Assembly (NCBI RefSeq): GCF_014297365.1
Contig: NZ_JACOQD010000001.1
Span: forward strand, 744,001-808,000
Origin: Winogradskyella echinorum
GTDB lineage: Bacteria > Bacteroidota > Bacteroidia > Flavobacteriales > Flavobacteriaceae
Direction: 5' to 3'
DNA length: 64,000 nt
The notes under the pieces were generated by a model. That model was not told the DNA's origin. It did not search any database and saw only the letters and a list, made by a program, of their open reading frames with translations. Below are positions 42,571-51,128 of this stretch, in pieces (position 1 is the stretch's first letter; the number at the start of each line of letters is the position of its first letter). The position numbers were made by a program, and so were the translations under genes.

Positions 42571-42596
42571 CTTTAAACAAACAGAAGTATTAAGAG

Positions 42597-43121
42597 ATGA
42601 AGAAAGAAGATTGTTTTTATTTAGGCAAAATTGTAAAGAAGTACAGCTTTAAAGGGGAACTCTTAGCTAAACTAGATACTGATGAGCCCGATTTATATGA
42701 TAATTTAGACGCCGTATTTATTGATCTAAGAGGTAATTTAGTACCCTTTTTCATTGAAGCATCTCAATTACATAAATCTGATTTATTACGTCTTAAATTT
42801 GAAGATGTCGATACGGAAGCTGATGCCGATGCCTTAATAAAAACCGAATTATATCTTCCATTAGATTTATTACCAAAACTAGATGGCGATAAATTTTATT
42901 TTCATGAAGTGATTGGTTTTACAATTACAGATAAAAAATATGGAAAGGTGGGTATTTTAAAAGGCATTAATGATTCTACAGCACAGGCCTTATTTGAAGT
43001 GGATAGAGATGGCGTTGAAATATTAATTCCAATGAATGACGAATTTATTTCTAAAGTGGACAGAGAACATAAAATCATTGAGGTAAACACTCCTGAAGGC
43101 TTGATTGATTTATATCTTTAA
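42597..43121 (+). CDS. rimM: 16S rRNA processing protein RimM, 174 aa
   Basis: RimM with its two beta domains: CFYLGKIVKKYSFKGELLAKLDTD at the start and the PRC-barrel motif KFYFHEVIGFTITDKKYGKVGILKGI in the middle, ending LIPMNDEFISKVDREHKIIEVNTPEGLIDLY. It assists maturation of the 30S head around S19. Placed after rpsP as in most bacteria, but separated from it by a terminator and a dispersed repeat. Confidence 0.95.
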   Translation: MKKEDCFYLGKIVKKYSFKGELLAKLDTDEPDLYDNLDAVFIDLRGNLVPFFIEASQLHKSDLLRLKFEDVDTEADADALIKTELYLPLDLLPKLDGDKFYFHEVIGFTITDKKYGKVGILKGINDSTAQALFEVDRDGVEILIPMNDEFISKVDREHKIIEVNTPEGLIDLYL

Positions 43122-43127
43122 TATTTG

Positions 43128-43214
43128 TTGTCATTCTGAACTTGTTTCAGAATCTTTGTAAAAAAAACAAATCCTTTAATATAGAACAGATTTCTGTCTT
43201 CCCAGGAATGACAA
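43128..43214. repeat. Small inverted-repeat element between rimM and trmN6
   Basis: An 87-bp element with terminal inverted repeats TTGTCATTC (43128-43136) and GAATGACAA (43206-43214). It contains the 22-bp palindrome also found at 24949 and a right end shared with the repeat at 15971. It ends 4 bp before the trmN6 start. No coding capacity, so a MITE- or REP-like element. Confidence 0.65.
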
Positions 43215-43218
43215 AACT

Positions 43219-43932
43219 ATGAGCAAGCCATTTCAATTCAAGCAATTTACTATTAACCAAGACCGTTGTGCTATGAAAATTGGTACTGATGGAGTGTTGC
43301 TTGGAGCATGGACGTCTGTTGAGCACAATCCCTTTAATGTATTAGATATTGGAGCAGGCACAGGTGTTTTAAGCCTTATGATTGCACAACGAAGCCTCGC
43401 AGAAAACATAGAAGCCTTAGAAATTGATGCTGAAGCTTATGAGCAATGTTCAGAAAATTTTGAGAATTCACCATGGGCCGATCGTCTCTTTTGTTACCAC
43501 GCTTCCCTTTTAGAGTTTGTTGAAGAAGTTGATGATGAATTTGACCTTATCATTTGCAATCCGCCATTTTATTCAGAAGATTATAAAACAGATAATGAAG
43601 CAAGAGATTTAGCTCGTTTTAATGACGCAATGCCTTTTGAACACTTGATTTATGCAGTTGCAAATTTACTATCGAAAAATGGTGTTTTTGCAGTTGTCAT
43701 TCCAAATAAGGAGGAAGAAAAATTTATTGATTTAGCTTCAAAAATAGGCTTATCCGTTAAGCGTTCACTTCATGTAAAAGGTAATCCTAATTCAGAATTT
43801 AAAAGAAGTTTAATTGAATTTTCATTCGAAGAAACCGAAATTGAAACTTCGGATTTAGTGATCGAAACTGCCAGACATCAATATACAGAGGATTACATTA
43901 ACCTTACCAAAGATTTTTATCTTAAAATGTAA
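43219..43932 (+). CDS. trmN6: tRNA1(Val) (adenine(37)-N6)-methyltransferase, 237 aa
   Basis: Rossmann SAM-dependent methyltransferase: FKQFTINQDRCAMKIGTDGVLLGAW, VLDIGAGTGVLSLMIAQR (SAM loop), then DLIICNPPFYSED (the NPPF catalytic motif of N6-adenine methylases). Length and order match the YfiC/TrmN6 family, which modifies A37 of tRNA-Val. The start codon is right beside the small inverted-repeat element. Confidence 0.9.
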   Translation: MSKPFQFKQFTINQDRCAMKIGTDGVLLGAWTSVEHNPFNVLDIGAGTGVLSLMIAQRSLAENIEALEIDAEAYEQCSENFENSPWADRLFCYHASLLEFVEEVDDEFDLIICNPPFYSEDYKTDNEARDLARFNDAMPFEHLIYAVANLLSKNGVFAVVIPNKEEEKFIDLASKIGLSVKRSLHVKGNPNSEFKRSLIEFSFEETEIETSDLVIETARHQYTEDYINLTKDFYLKM

Positions 43933-43940
43933 TTCTATTG

Positions 43941-43971
43941 TTGGGCAATGATAACGATTTCGTTACTTTTG
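43941..43971 (+). promoter_or_regulatory. Promoter of the glutaryl-CoA dehydrogenase gene
   Basis: TTG (43941-43943), a 20-bp spacer and TACTTTTG (43964-43971). The 5' leader can fold by ACCTTCTA (43990-43997) with TAGAAGGT (44018-44025), 20 bp before the ATG. Confidence 0.6.
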
Positions 43972-44045
43972 TTAAACTTGTAAAATAACACCTTCTATTT
44001 TATTAAATTCTTAAAACTAGAAGGTATAAATATCAAAAAAACAGA

Positions 44046-45224
44046 ATGAAACCAGATTTATTCGAAGCACCAGATTACTATAATTTAGACGAATTACTTA
44101 CTGAAGAGCACAAATTAGTGCGCGATGCAGCAAGAGAATGGGTAAAACGCGATGTATCCCCTATTATTGAAGAAGCGGCACAAAAAGCTGAATTTCCTAA
44201 ATCTATAGTTGGTGGTTTAGCTGAAATTGGAGCATTTGGACCATACATTCCTGTGGAATACGGTGGAGCTGGATTAGACCAAATTTCTTATGGGTTAATA
44301 ATGCAAGAAATTGAACGCGGAGATTCTGGCGTACGGAGTACAGCTTCAGTACAATCGTCTTTAGTAATGTATCCTATTTGGAAATATGGTAATGAGGAAC
44401 AACGCCAAAAATACTTACCAAAATTAGCTTCTGGTGAGTGGATTGGTTCTTTTGGTTTAACTGAACCTGATCATGGCAGCAATCCTGGTGGTATGGTTAC
44501 CAATTTTAAAGATATGGGAGATCATTATCTTTTAAATGGTGCTAAAATGTGGATTAGCAATTCTCCTTTTTGCCAAATAGCAGTCGTTTGGGCTAAAAAT
44601 GAAGAAGGACGCATACACGGTCTAATCGTGGAACGTGGTATGGAAGGATTCTCTACACCAGAAACACATAACAAATGGTCACTAAGAGCTTCTGCCACTG
44701 GTGAGCTGATTTTTGATAATGTAAAAGTGCCAAAAGAAAATTTATTACCAAATAAATCTGGACTTGGAGCACCATTAGGTTGTTTAGATTCTGCACGTTT
44801 TGGTATTGCTTGGGGAGCCATAGGAGCTGCAATGGATTGCTATGATACTGCATTACGATATTCAAAAGAACGTATGCAATTTGGAAAGCCTATTGGTCAA
44901 TTTCAGCTGCAACAAAAGAAATTAGCAGAGATGATTACCGAAATCACTAAAGCTCAATTATTGGCGTGGAGACTTGGGGTTATGCGCGAAGCTGGCACGG
45001 CAACCTCAGCGCAAATATCTATGGCAAAACGTAATAATGTAGAAATGGCTATAAATATTGCTAGAGAAGCCAGACAGATGCTTGGAGGTATGGGAATATC
45101 TGGCGAATACAGCATAATGCGACACTCTATGAACTTGGAAAGTGTGATTACTTACGAGGGTACACACGATATTCATTTATTAATAACAGGATTAGATGTC
45201 ACTGGCTTAAATGCCTTTAAATAG
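44046..45224 (+). CDS. gcdH: Acyl-CoA dehydrogenase, glutaryl-CoA dehydrogenase type, 392 aa
   Basis: Complete acyl-CoA dehydrogenase fold: FGPYIPVEYGGAGLDQISYGLIMQEIERGDSGVRS, GSFGLTEPDHGSNPGGM, RMQFGKPIGQFQLQQKKLAEM, MLGGMGISGEYSIMRHSMNLESVITYEGTHDIH. The glutamate in TYEGTHDIH (about E371) is the catalytic base. The sequence fits the glutaryl-CoA dehydrogenase group, which oxidises and decarboxylates glutaryl-CoA to crotonyl-CoA in lysine and tryptophan breakdown, using FAD. Monocistronic with promoter and terminator. Confidence 0.88.
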   Translation: MKPDLFEAPDYYNLDELLTEEHKLVRDAAREWVKRDVSPIIEEAAQKAEFPKSIVGGLAEIGAFGPYIPVEYGGAGLDQISYGLIMQEIERGDSGVRSTASVQSSLVMYPIWKYGNEEQRQKYLPKLASGEWIGSFGLTEPDHGSNPGGMVTNFKDMGDHYLLNGAKMWISNSPFCQIAVVWAKNEEGRIHGLIVERGMEGFSTPETHNKWSLRASATGELIFDNVKVPKENLLPNKSGLGAPLGCLDSARFGIAWGAIGAAMDCYDTALRYSKERMQFGKPIGQFQLQQKKLAEMITEITKAQLLAWRLGVMREAGTATSAQISMAKRNNVEMAINIAREARQMLGGMGISGEYSIMRHSMNLESVITYEGTHDIHLLITGLDVTGLNAFK

Positions 45225-45284
45225 AGATAAAATTTCATTTCATTATTACTGTAAGATGTAATTGATGCTGAAATAAAAATTATA

Positions 45285-45312
45285 AAAATGCTTCTCAACT
45301 GAGAGGCATTTT
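45285..45312 (+). terminator. Terminator of the glutaryl-CoA dehydrogenase gene
   Basis: 12-bp stem AAAATGCTTCTC/GAGAGGCATTTT with one G-T pair and an AACT loop, followed by TT-G-TTT. Confidence 0.8.
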
Positions 45313-45329
45313 TTGTTTACATTTACTTT

Positions 45330-46226
45330 ATGTCTTCAAAAACTAGATTAGATCGTGCCTTTAAAAATGCGAAGCGAATTTCGTTTAACGATACCTCTAA
45401 ATTTATTTTATTTAGTGATTGTCATCGTGGTGACAATAGTTTTGCAGATGATTTTGCCAATAACAGAAATATTTATTTCCATGCATTAAAACATTATTAC
45501 AACCAAGGTTTTCAATATTGCGAACTTGGAGATGGTGACGAGCTTTGGGAAAACTTATCGTTTGAATCGATATTAAACGCCCATAAAAATGTGTACATGT
45601 TAATGAAGCAGTTTCATGATGAAGAACGCTTACACATGATTTGGGGTAACCATGATATGGTCTACAGAAATCAAGATTATGTTGATAAACATCTCAACAC
45701 CTATTTTGATCCGAAAACAGGAAATGACGAAGAACTTTTCTGCAATATTAAATATCATGAAGGTATTGTTTTACAATATACTGAAACTAACCAAGAATTA
45801 TTTTTAACCCATGGCCATCAAGCCGATTGGTGGAATTATCTCTTCTGGAAATGGAGTCGCTTTATGGTTAGAGTATTATGGAAACCGCTAAATGTTATGG
45901 GAATTGCAGACCCAACAAGTCCTGCAAAAAACTACAAAGAATTAATAAAGGTAGAGCGCAGAACTAAAAAGTGGATTATTGCAAACAATAATCTTATTAC
46001 AATTGTGGGACATACGCACCGACCACGTTTTCCTGAGCCTGGTGATATAGCTTTTTTTAATGATGGTAGTTGTGTACACCCTAGAAGTATAACAGGTATT
46101 GAGATTGAAAATGGAGCAATTTCACTTATAAAATGGCAAATTGTAACTACTGATGATGGGACTTTAAAGATTGACCGTTTTTTGTTGGAAGGACCTACTC
46201 CTTTGATTGATTATAAGACGGAATAA
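45330..46226 (+). CDS. Calcineurin-like metallophosphoesterase, 298 aa
   Basis: All metal-binding motifs are present: FILFSDCHRGD (DxH), CELGDGDELWE (GDxxx), MIWGNHDMV (GNHD), LTHGHQADWW and VGHTHRPRF (GHTH). Resembles the UDP-2,3-diacylglucosamine hydrolase-like branch of phosphoesterases, but the substrate cannot be assigned. It starts 18 bp after a terminator, so the promoter must be within or before that element. Confidence 0.87.
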   Translation: MSSKTRLDRAFKNAKRISFNDTSKFILFSDCHRGDNSFADDFANNRNIYFHALKHYYNQGFQYCELGDGDELWENLSFESILNAHKNVYMLMKQFHDEERLHMIWGNHDMVYRNQDYVDKHLNTYFDPKTGNDEELFCNIKYHEGIVLQYTETNQELFLTHGHQADWWNYLFWKWSRFMVRVLWKPLNVMGIADPTSPAKNYKELIKVERRTKKWIIANNNLITIVGHTHRPRFPEPGDIAFFNDGSCVHPRSITGIEIENGAISLIKWQIVTTDDGTLKIDRFLLEGPTPLIDYKTE

Positions 46227-46227
46227 T

Positions 46228-46563
46228 TTAACTTTCAGGAGCCAACTCAACTTCTAAACCTTCCATATCAGGAGTCATTTGTATTTGGCAACCTAACCTT
46301 GAATTGTCTTTTACATAAAAAGCTTCAGATAACATCGCTTCCTCATCGTCTTGCATTTCTGGCAATTCAGTTTCACTCAAAACATAACATTGACAAGATG
46401 CGCACATCGCCATACCACCACAAACACCAATTGTTCCCTCTGGAGCCAATTCGTATGAACGAACAATCTCCATCAAATTCATAGCCATATCAGTTGGCGC
46501 TTCAATTTGATGTTTTACACCTTCTCTGTCTATGATTGTAATATTAATATCGTTTTGTTCCAC
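46228..46563 (-). CDS. 2Fe-2S ferredoxin, adrenodoxin type, 111 aa
   Basis: Cluster ligands C48, C54, C57 and C92 in GVCGGMAMCASCQCY ... RLGCQI give the C-x5-C-x2-C-xn-C pattern of vertebrate/ISC-type ferredoxins. The start is GTG (complement of 46561-46563), overlapping the TAG stop of the reductase gene by one base. The acidic surface (ELPEMQDDEEAM) is typical of an electron donor to partner enzymes. The reductase just upstream is its likely electron source. Confidence 0.92.
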   Translation of the reverse strand: MEQNDINITIIDREGVKHQIEAPTDMAMNLMEIVRSYELAPEGTIGVCGGMAMCASCQCYVLSETELPEMQDDEEAMLSEAFYVKDNSRLGCQIQMTPDMEGLEVELAPES

Positions 46564-47618
46564 TACTCAATTTTTTTAACAACAGCCTTTGGTGCTTCTT
46601 TACGTGTACCATCAAAACCATCAATACCACTCACTGTTGTATATTTTAAAACATATCGCTTTCCTGGATTAATAATTTGATAAGCTGCCTGACACATTAA
46701 TGTTGCTTCATGAAAACCACAAAGTATTAATTTTAATTTTCCTGGATAGGTGTTCACATCTCCAATAGCAAAAATTCCAGGTATGTTGGTTTGGTAATCT
46801 AAAGCGTTATTAACTTTAATTGCATTTTTTTCTATTTCTAGTCCCCAATTTGCAATAGGTCCAAGTTTAGGAGATAATCCAAATAGTGGAATAAAATGGT
46901 CCGTTTCAAGTATAATTGGGTTTTCGTCTTTTTTGGTAACCTCAACACTTTCTACCATACCATTTCCGTTTATAGCTGTGATTTCGGCTGGAGTTATTAA
47001 TTTAATCTTGCCTGCGTTTTTAAGTTCTTGAGCTTTTTCTACAGAATCTAAATGACCTCTAAATTCATTTCGTCTATGCACTAATGTTACACTAGATGCT
47101 ACATCTGCTAAGAAAATACTCCAATCTAATGCTGAGTCACCTCCACCAGCAATAACCACCTTCTTATTTCTATAAATTTCAGGATCTTTTATAATATATT
47201 CTACACCTTTATTTTCGAAGTCTACAATATTCTCTAACAATGGTTTACGTGGTTCAAAACTACCTAAACCTCCTGCAATTGCTACAACAGGTGCTTTATG
47301 TTGAGTTCCTTTATTCGTAGTAACGATAAAACTTCCGTCATCTTGTTTTTCAATAGTTTCTGCACGCTCTCCTAAAGTAAATCCTGGCTCAAATTGTTTG
47401 CACTGTTCTAACAATTTATCAGTTAAATCTCCAGCTAAAATTTCTGGATAGGCAGGTATATCGTAAATAGGTTTTTTAGGGTAAATCTCAGAACATTGTC
47501 CTCCAGGTTGTGGCAAAGCATCAATTAAGTGGCACTTTAACTTTAAAAGACCTGCTTCAAACACGGCAAATAATCCCGTTGGTCCAGCACCAATTATAAG
47601 TATATCTGTTGTAATCAT
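46563..47618 (-). CDS. Ferredoxin-NADP reductase, thioredoxin reductase-like type, 351 aa
   Basis: FAD motif ILIIGAGPTGLFAVFEAGL, PQPGGQCSEIYPKKPIYDIPAYPEI, second nucleotide motif KVVIAGGGDSALDW, and IFAIGDVNTYPGKLKLI near the C-terminus. It lacks the CxxC of thioredoxin reductase, as in the YumC-type ferredoxin-NADP reductases. Coupled by a one-base overlap to the ferredoxin gene, so it should reduce that ferredoxin with NADPH. Confidence 0.92.
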   Translation of the reverse strand: MITTDILIIGAGPTGLFAVFEAGLLKLKCHLIDALPQPGGQCSEIYPKKPIYDIPAYPEILAGDLTDKLLEQCKQFEPGFTLGERAETIEKQDDGSFIVTTNKGTQHKAPVVAIAGGLGSFEPRKPLLENIVDFENKGVEYIIKDPEIYRNKKVVIAGGGDSALDWSIFLADVASSVTLVHRRNEFRGHLDSVEKAQELKNAGKIKLITPAEITAINGNGMVESVEVTKKDENPIILETDHFIPLFGLSPKLGPIANWGLEIEKNAIKVNNALDYQTNIPGIFAIGDVNTYPGKLKLILCGFHEATLMCQAAYQIINPGKRYVLKYTTVSGIDGFDGTRKEAPKAVVKKIE

Positions 47619-47684
47619 GAATTAAGAATTGGAAACAAAATTACTAATGTAATTCTAGCTAAAATGTGACAAAAGTCACATTAA

Positions 47685-47924
47685 TTATTCAACATTAATA
47701 ACACTTTCAATTTGAGGTGCATATTTTTTTATCGTCATTTCAACACCCGATTTTAAAGTCATCTGGTTAACACTGCAAGATGTACATGCTCCAACAAGTT
47801 GCACTTTTACAAACTTTCCTTCATCTATAGACAACAGATTAATATCACCACCATCGCTTTGTAAAAACGGACGAATTTCGTCTAATGCTTTTTCTACGTT
47901 TATTTTAAGTTCTTCTGCGCTCAT
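47685..47924 (-). CDS. NifU C-terminal-domain (Nfu) iron-sulfur carrier, 79 aa
   Basis: Single Nfu domain with the cluster-binding pair C47-TS-C50 in GACTSCSVNQMTLKSGVE. Delivers 4Fe-4S clusters to apoproteins. It is directly adjacent to the Mrp gene, with no bases between stop and start codons. Together with ferredoxin and reductase it forms an iron-sulfur assembly and electron-transfer unit. Confidence 0.93.
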   Translation of the reverse strand: MSAEELKINVEKALDEIRPFLQSDGGDINLLSIDEGKFVKVQLVGACTSCSVNQMTLKSGVEMTIKKYAPQIESVINVE

Positions 47925-49064
47925 TTACTTTTTATTTACAGCAGAGCAACCTGCCATTGTTGTAATTTTTATTGCCTCCGTAGCAGGTAAATCTTCATTT
48001 CTATTCACTACTTCCTGAACCACATTTCGTGTTATTGTTTCAAATGCCTCTTCAGTTGGAGTTGCCGTTTGTAAAGCTGCTGGTCTCCCAACATCGCCTG
48101 CTTCTCTTATACTTTGTACTATCGGAATTTCCCCTAAAAATGGAACACTTAAGTCTTCAGCTAAATTTTTTGCTCCTTCTTTACCAAATATATAATATTT
48201 ATTTTCTGGCAATTCCTCTGGTGTAAAATATGCCATATTTTCTATAATGCCTAAAACTGGTACATTGATACTTTCTTGCTGAAACATTGCAACACCTTTT
48301 TTTGCATCAGCTAAAGCTACATTCTGCGGTGTACTTACTACAACTGATCCAGTAATAGGAAGTGCTTGCATTATACTTAAATGAATATCACCAGTTCCTG
48401 GAGGTAAATCGAGCAATAAAAAATCTAACTCTCCCCAAGCTGCATCAAATATCATTTGATTTAAAGCTTTTGATGCCATTGGTCCACGCCAAATAACTGC
48501 TTGATCTGGTTTTGTGAAAAACCCAATAGATAATACTTTAACACCGTAATTTTCTACAGGTTTCATTTTAGATTTACCAGCTATATTTACTGACAGTGGT
48601 CTCTCATTGGCAACATCGAACATAATTGGAATAGATGGACCGTAAATATCTGCATCTAACACACCTACTTTAAAACCCATTTTAGCTAAGGTCACTGCTA
48701 AGTTAGCTGTAACTGTAGATTTACCTACACCACCTTTACCAGAAGCTACAGCAACGATATTTTGAATACCAGGAATTGGATTCCCTTTAATTTCATTTGT
48801 AGTTGGTTTTGCAGGTGCATCTACCTTTATATTTACTTTTATTTTTGCCTTTTCATAAACCTCTTTATGTATGGTTTGTAAAATTTCAACCTCTGTTTTC
48901 TTTTTTGCCTGAAGGCTTGGATTTTTTATTGTAATATCTACAATCACCTCATCGGCAAAAGTAACAACATTAGTTACTGCTCCACTATCTACCATGTTTT
49001 CTCCTTCACCAGGTGCTGTAATGGTTTTTAATGCTTTTAATATATCTTGCTTATTCAGCTTCAT
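47925..49064 (-). CDS. Mrp/NBP35-family ATP-binding iron-sulfur carrier, 379 aa
   Basis: N-terminal DUF59 (MIP18-like) domain (about 1-80), then the P-loop ATPase with the deviant Walker A SGKGGVGKST (109-117), DADIYGPSIP and LLDLPPGTGDIHLS. The usual bridging CxxC of Mrp/ApbC is not present: ENMAYFTPEELPENKYYIFG stands in its place. The only late cysteine is in MAGCSAVNKK. Acts in iron-sulfur cluster transfer. First gene of the Mrp-Nfu-reductase-ferredoxin unit. A -7 box lies at 49158. Confidence 0.92.
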   Translation of the reverse strand: MKLNKQDILKALKTITAPGEGENMVDSGAVTNVVTFADEVIVDITIKNPSLQAKKKTEVEILQTIHKEVYEKAKIKVNIKVDAPAKPTTNEIKGNPIPGIQNIVAVASGKGGVGKSTVTANLAVTLAKMGFKVGVLDADIYGPSIPIMFDVANERPLSVNIAGKSKMKPVENYGVKVLSIGFFTKPDQAVIWRGPMASKALNQMIFDAAWGELDFLLLDLPPGTGDIHLSIMQALPITGSVVVSTPQNVALADAKKGVAMFQQESINVPVLGIIENMAYFTPEELPENKYYIFGKEGAKNLAEDLSVPFLGEIPIVQSIREAGDVGRPAALQTATPTEEAFETITRNVVQEVVNRNEDLPATEAIKITTMAGCSAVNKK

Positions 49065-49105
49065 ATGTTTTACTTATATAAAGAACGTCTAAAAATAGGT
49101 TTTGA

Positions 49106-49125
49106 CTGCGCTCAACCTGACATTC
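49106..49125. repeat. Short dispersed repeat fragment
   Basis: GACTGCGCTCAACCTGACAT, in the leader of the Mrp operon. Similar in type to the elements at 21200, 42523 and 55958. The small plus-strand frame over 49102-49311 is not convincing as a gene. Confidence 0.4.
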
Positions 49126-49157
49126 TATTATGTTCTTATTAAGATTTATTCTAAATG

Positions 49158-49165
49158 CAAAGATA
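49158..49165 (-). promoter_or_regulatory. -7 box of the Mrp operon
   Basis: TATCTTTG on the minus strand, giving a leader of about 90 nt that contains a dispersed repeat. Confidence 0.55.
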
Positions 49166-49305
49166 CTGCTAAAAGTTTGAATTTTGAAGGGTTAGAATTG
49201 AATTGTATAATGGATGGATTTAGTTTTTATATAAGGATACGGAGTTGGGTTTTAAAAAAAGAAAACTATACTGAAATAGATTTTAACTGCCTTAAGAATG
49301 GTAAT

Positions 49306-49635
49306 TCATAGTTCTTTAGCAGGATCCCAATAAACCGTTTCAAAATTTTGAATTTGATTATCGACTACCTCAATTCCTTCGCTTTCTAAAAGTTGCTGCA
49401 TTAGATTTGTGCCTTCAAAATGATGTTTACCTGTTAGGAGGCCTTTTCTATTTACTACTCTATGAGCTGGCACATCTTTTCCGTGAGAGCCATTCATTGC
49501 ATAACCAACAATACGCGCACTCTTCGCTGCACCTAAATATTTTGCAATGGCTCCATAGCTTGTCACTTTACCATAAGGAACCAAACGTGCTACTTCATAT
49601 ACCTTTTCAAAAAAGCCTAGCGTTTCTGGTTTCAT
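49306..49635 (-). CDS. Alkyltransferase-like (ATL) DNA-repair protein, 109 aa
   Basis: MGMT/Ada C-terminal fold: FFEKVYEVARLVPYGKVTSYGAIAKYLG and VGYAMNGSHGKDVPAHRVVNRKGLLTG. The acceptor cysteine of the PCHR motif is alanine (PAHR), so it cannot take up alkyl groups. ATL proteins bind O6-alkylguanine and call in nucleotide-excision repair. I start at the ATG complement of 49633-49635, which gives the usual N-terminus. The longer frame to 49686 adds an unlikely leader. Confidence 0.9.
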   Translation of the reverse strand: MKPETLGFFEKVYEVARLVPYGKVTSYGAIAKYLGAAKSARIVGYAMNGSHGKDVPAHRVVNRKGLLTGKHHFEGTNLMQQLLESEGIEVVDNQIQNFETVYWDPAKEL

Positions 49636-49718
49636 TTGTTCTTGTCTATTTATTCTTTTATTAAATGGAACATAAAAGAGTAACATTTATTAAAAATGAA
49701 AATTCAAAATGCTTCACA

Positions 49719-50348
49719 TTACAATTCCATTAGTATATTTATAAATGTAATTAGTGCTACAAGGCCAGTAATAATGCCTATACTATAGTTCATGCTCTTC
49801 TGCGAAGTAATTTTTTTATCTTTTATCTTATCAAAAAAGAAAATATAAAAATATAATGCAACGAAAGTTCCCATTGATGCACCAGTAACGTAAGTAATAA
49901 TACTTGTGCGTTCAAAATCCATTAGCTTAAATGAAGCTAAAGTAATCGTCATATAGGCTTGATATGGAATGGGAAATATATTTAGTGCAGATAAAAGCAT
50001 ACCGTGCAAAAAACGTCCATGTTTGCTTTTAATTTCGGTCTTTGCTTTAGCTTCTTTTTGTTTTGAAGCTAACATTAAAAAATAAATAGTAATTAGTACA
50101 AAAATAACAAAGGCAACTCGCTGAAGAATTTCAACTACATCTGGTCTATTAGACAAATATCTTGCAAAAATTGCCGCAATATAAGTTTGAACAAATACAA
50201 TTATAGACACACCTGTTGAGAACATTATACCACGTGCAGCTCCTTCTTTTAGGCTTATTCTTGCGGCTGTCATGTTAAGTAATCCTGGCGGAATTACACC
50301 AACAAGTGCAACAATAAGTCCTAGGAAGAAAATAATGGTGATACTCAA
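49719..50348 (-). CDS. LysE/RhtB-type exporter, 209 aa
   Basis: Six membrane segments with the LysE-family start FFLGLIVALVGVIPPGLLNMTAARISLKEGAARGIMFSTGVS and the later FPIPYQAYMTITL. Exports amino acids or small solutes. The substrate is not predictable. It is 3 bp after trmB and probably co-transcribed. Confidence 0.8.
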   Translation of the reverse strand: MSITIIFFLGLIVALVGVIPPGLLNMTAARISLKEGAARGIMFSTGVSIIVFVQTYIAAIFARYLSNRPDVVEILQRVAFVIFVLITIYFLMLASKQKEAKAKTEIKSKHGRFLHGMLLSALNIFPIPYQAYMTITLASFKLMDFERTSIITYVTGASMGTFVALYFYIFFFDKIKDKKITSQKSMNYSIGIITGLVALITFINILMEL

Positions 50349-50351
50349 ACT

Positions 50352-51026
50352 TTAGTTGATTTTGAATCTAATATACGTAATTGCTTTGTCTTTCTCTAAA
50401 TACTGATTTTCATAGAAGGTTTGTATTTCAGTAACTTCTTCAGGGCTACCCTCTAATTTATAGACATTATGATTAGCATACAATACCTCATAATTTAAAC
50501 CATGAAGCAAACCTAGCGTGTAGCCATGCATAAATTCGCTATCAGTTTTTAAGTGCATAAGACCACCTGGTTTTATTACTTTTTTATAACGCTCTAAAAA
50601 TTGTAGATTAGTCATACGATGCTTTGTACGCTGATATTTTATTTGTGGATCTGGAAAAGTTATCCAAATCTCATCAACCTCGTTTTCTTCAAAAACATGC
50701 TCAATAAGTTCTATTTGAGTTCTTATAAATGCTGCATTCGGTATATTTTCTTCAATTGCTGTTTTTGCTCCTCTCCAAAATCGAGCGCCTTTAATATCAA
50801 TACCAATAAAGTTCTTTTCGGGATATCGCTTAGCAAGTCCAACGGTATATTCGCCTTTACCACATCCCAACTCTAAAACTAATGGATTATTATTTTTAAA
50901 CACTTCTTTTTTCCATTTACCTTTTAACTGATAGTTTTCTTTAACCAACTCGTCTCTTGTTGGCTGAAACACATTAGCAAAGGTCTCGTTCTCTTTAAAG
51001 CGTTTAAGTTTATTTTTACTTCCCAC
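50352..51026 (-). CDS. trmB: tRNA (guanine-N7-)-methyltransferase, 224 aa
   Basis: SAM-binding motif LVLELGCGKGEYTVGLAKRYPEKNFIGIDIKGARFWRGAK, then IWITFPDPQIKYQRTKHRMTNLQFLERYKKVIKPGGLMHLKTDS, the TrmB catalytic region. Methylates G46 of tRNA. Divergent from the glycosyltransferase gene, with about 100 bp between them. Confidence 0.94.
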   Translation of the reverse strand: MGSKNKLKRFKENETFANVFQPTRDELVKENYQLKGKWKKEVFKNNNPLVLELGCGKGEYTVGLAKRYPEKNFIGIDIKGARFWRGAKTAIEENIPNAAFIRTQIELIEHVFEENEVDEIWITFPDPQIKYQRTKHRMTNLQFLERYKKVIKPGGLMHLKTDSEFMHGYTLGLLHGLNYEVLYANHNVYKLEGSPEEVTEIQTFYENQYLEKDKAITYIRFKIN

Positions 51027-51088
51027 CGTTTAAGTCTATTTGATTTTTTTATTAATAATTCGGTAAAATTAAGGAAACATTTTAGGTT

Positions 51089-51096
51089 TATCTTTG
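51089..51096 (+). promoter_or_regulatory. -7 box of the glycosyltransferase gene
   Basis: TATCTTTG, an exact TAnnTTTG match, placing the transcript start near 51103 and leaving about 26 nt before the inferred CTG start. Confidence 0.6.
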
Positions 51097-51128
51097 TTTA
51101 ATACAACCTTATCTAAAATTTAAAGGTA

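Noticed and set aside
43128..43214. A riboswitch in front of trmN6
   Set aside because: The structure is explained by a dispersed inverted-repeat element with copies elsewhere in the window.
49102..49311. 69-codon plus-strand frame
   Set aside because: It overlaps a dispersed repeat and the leader of the Mrp operon, and its composition is not protein-like.
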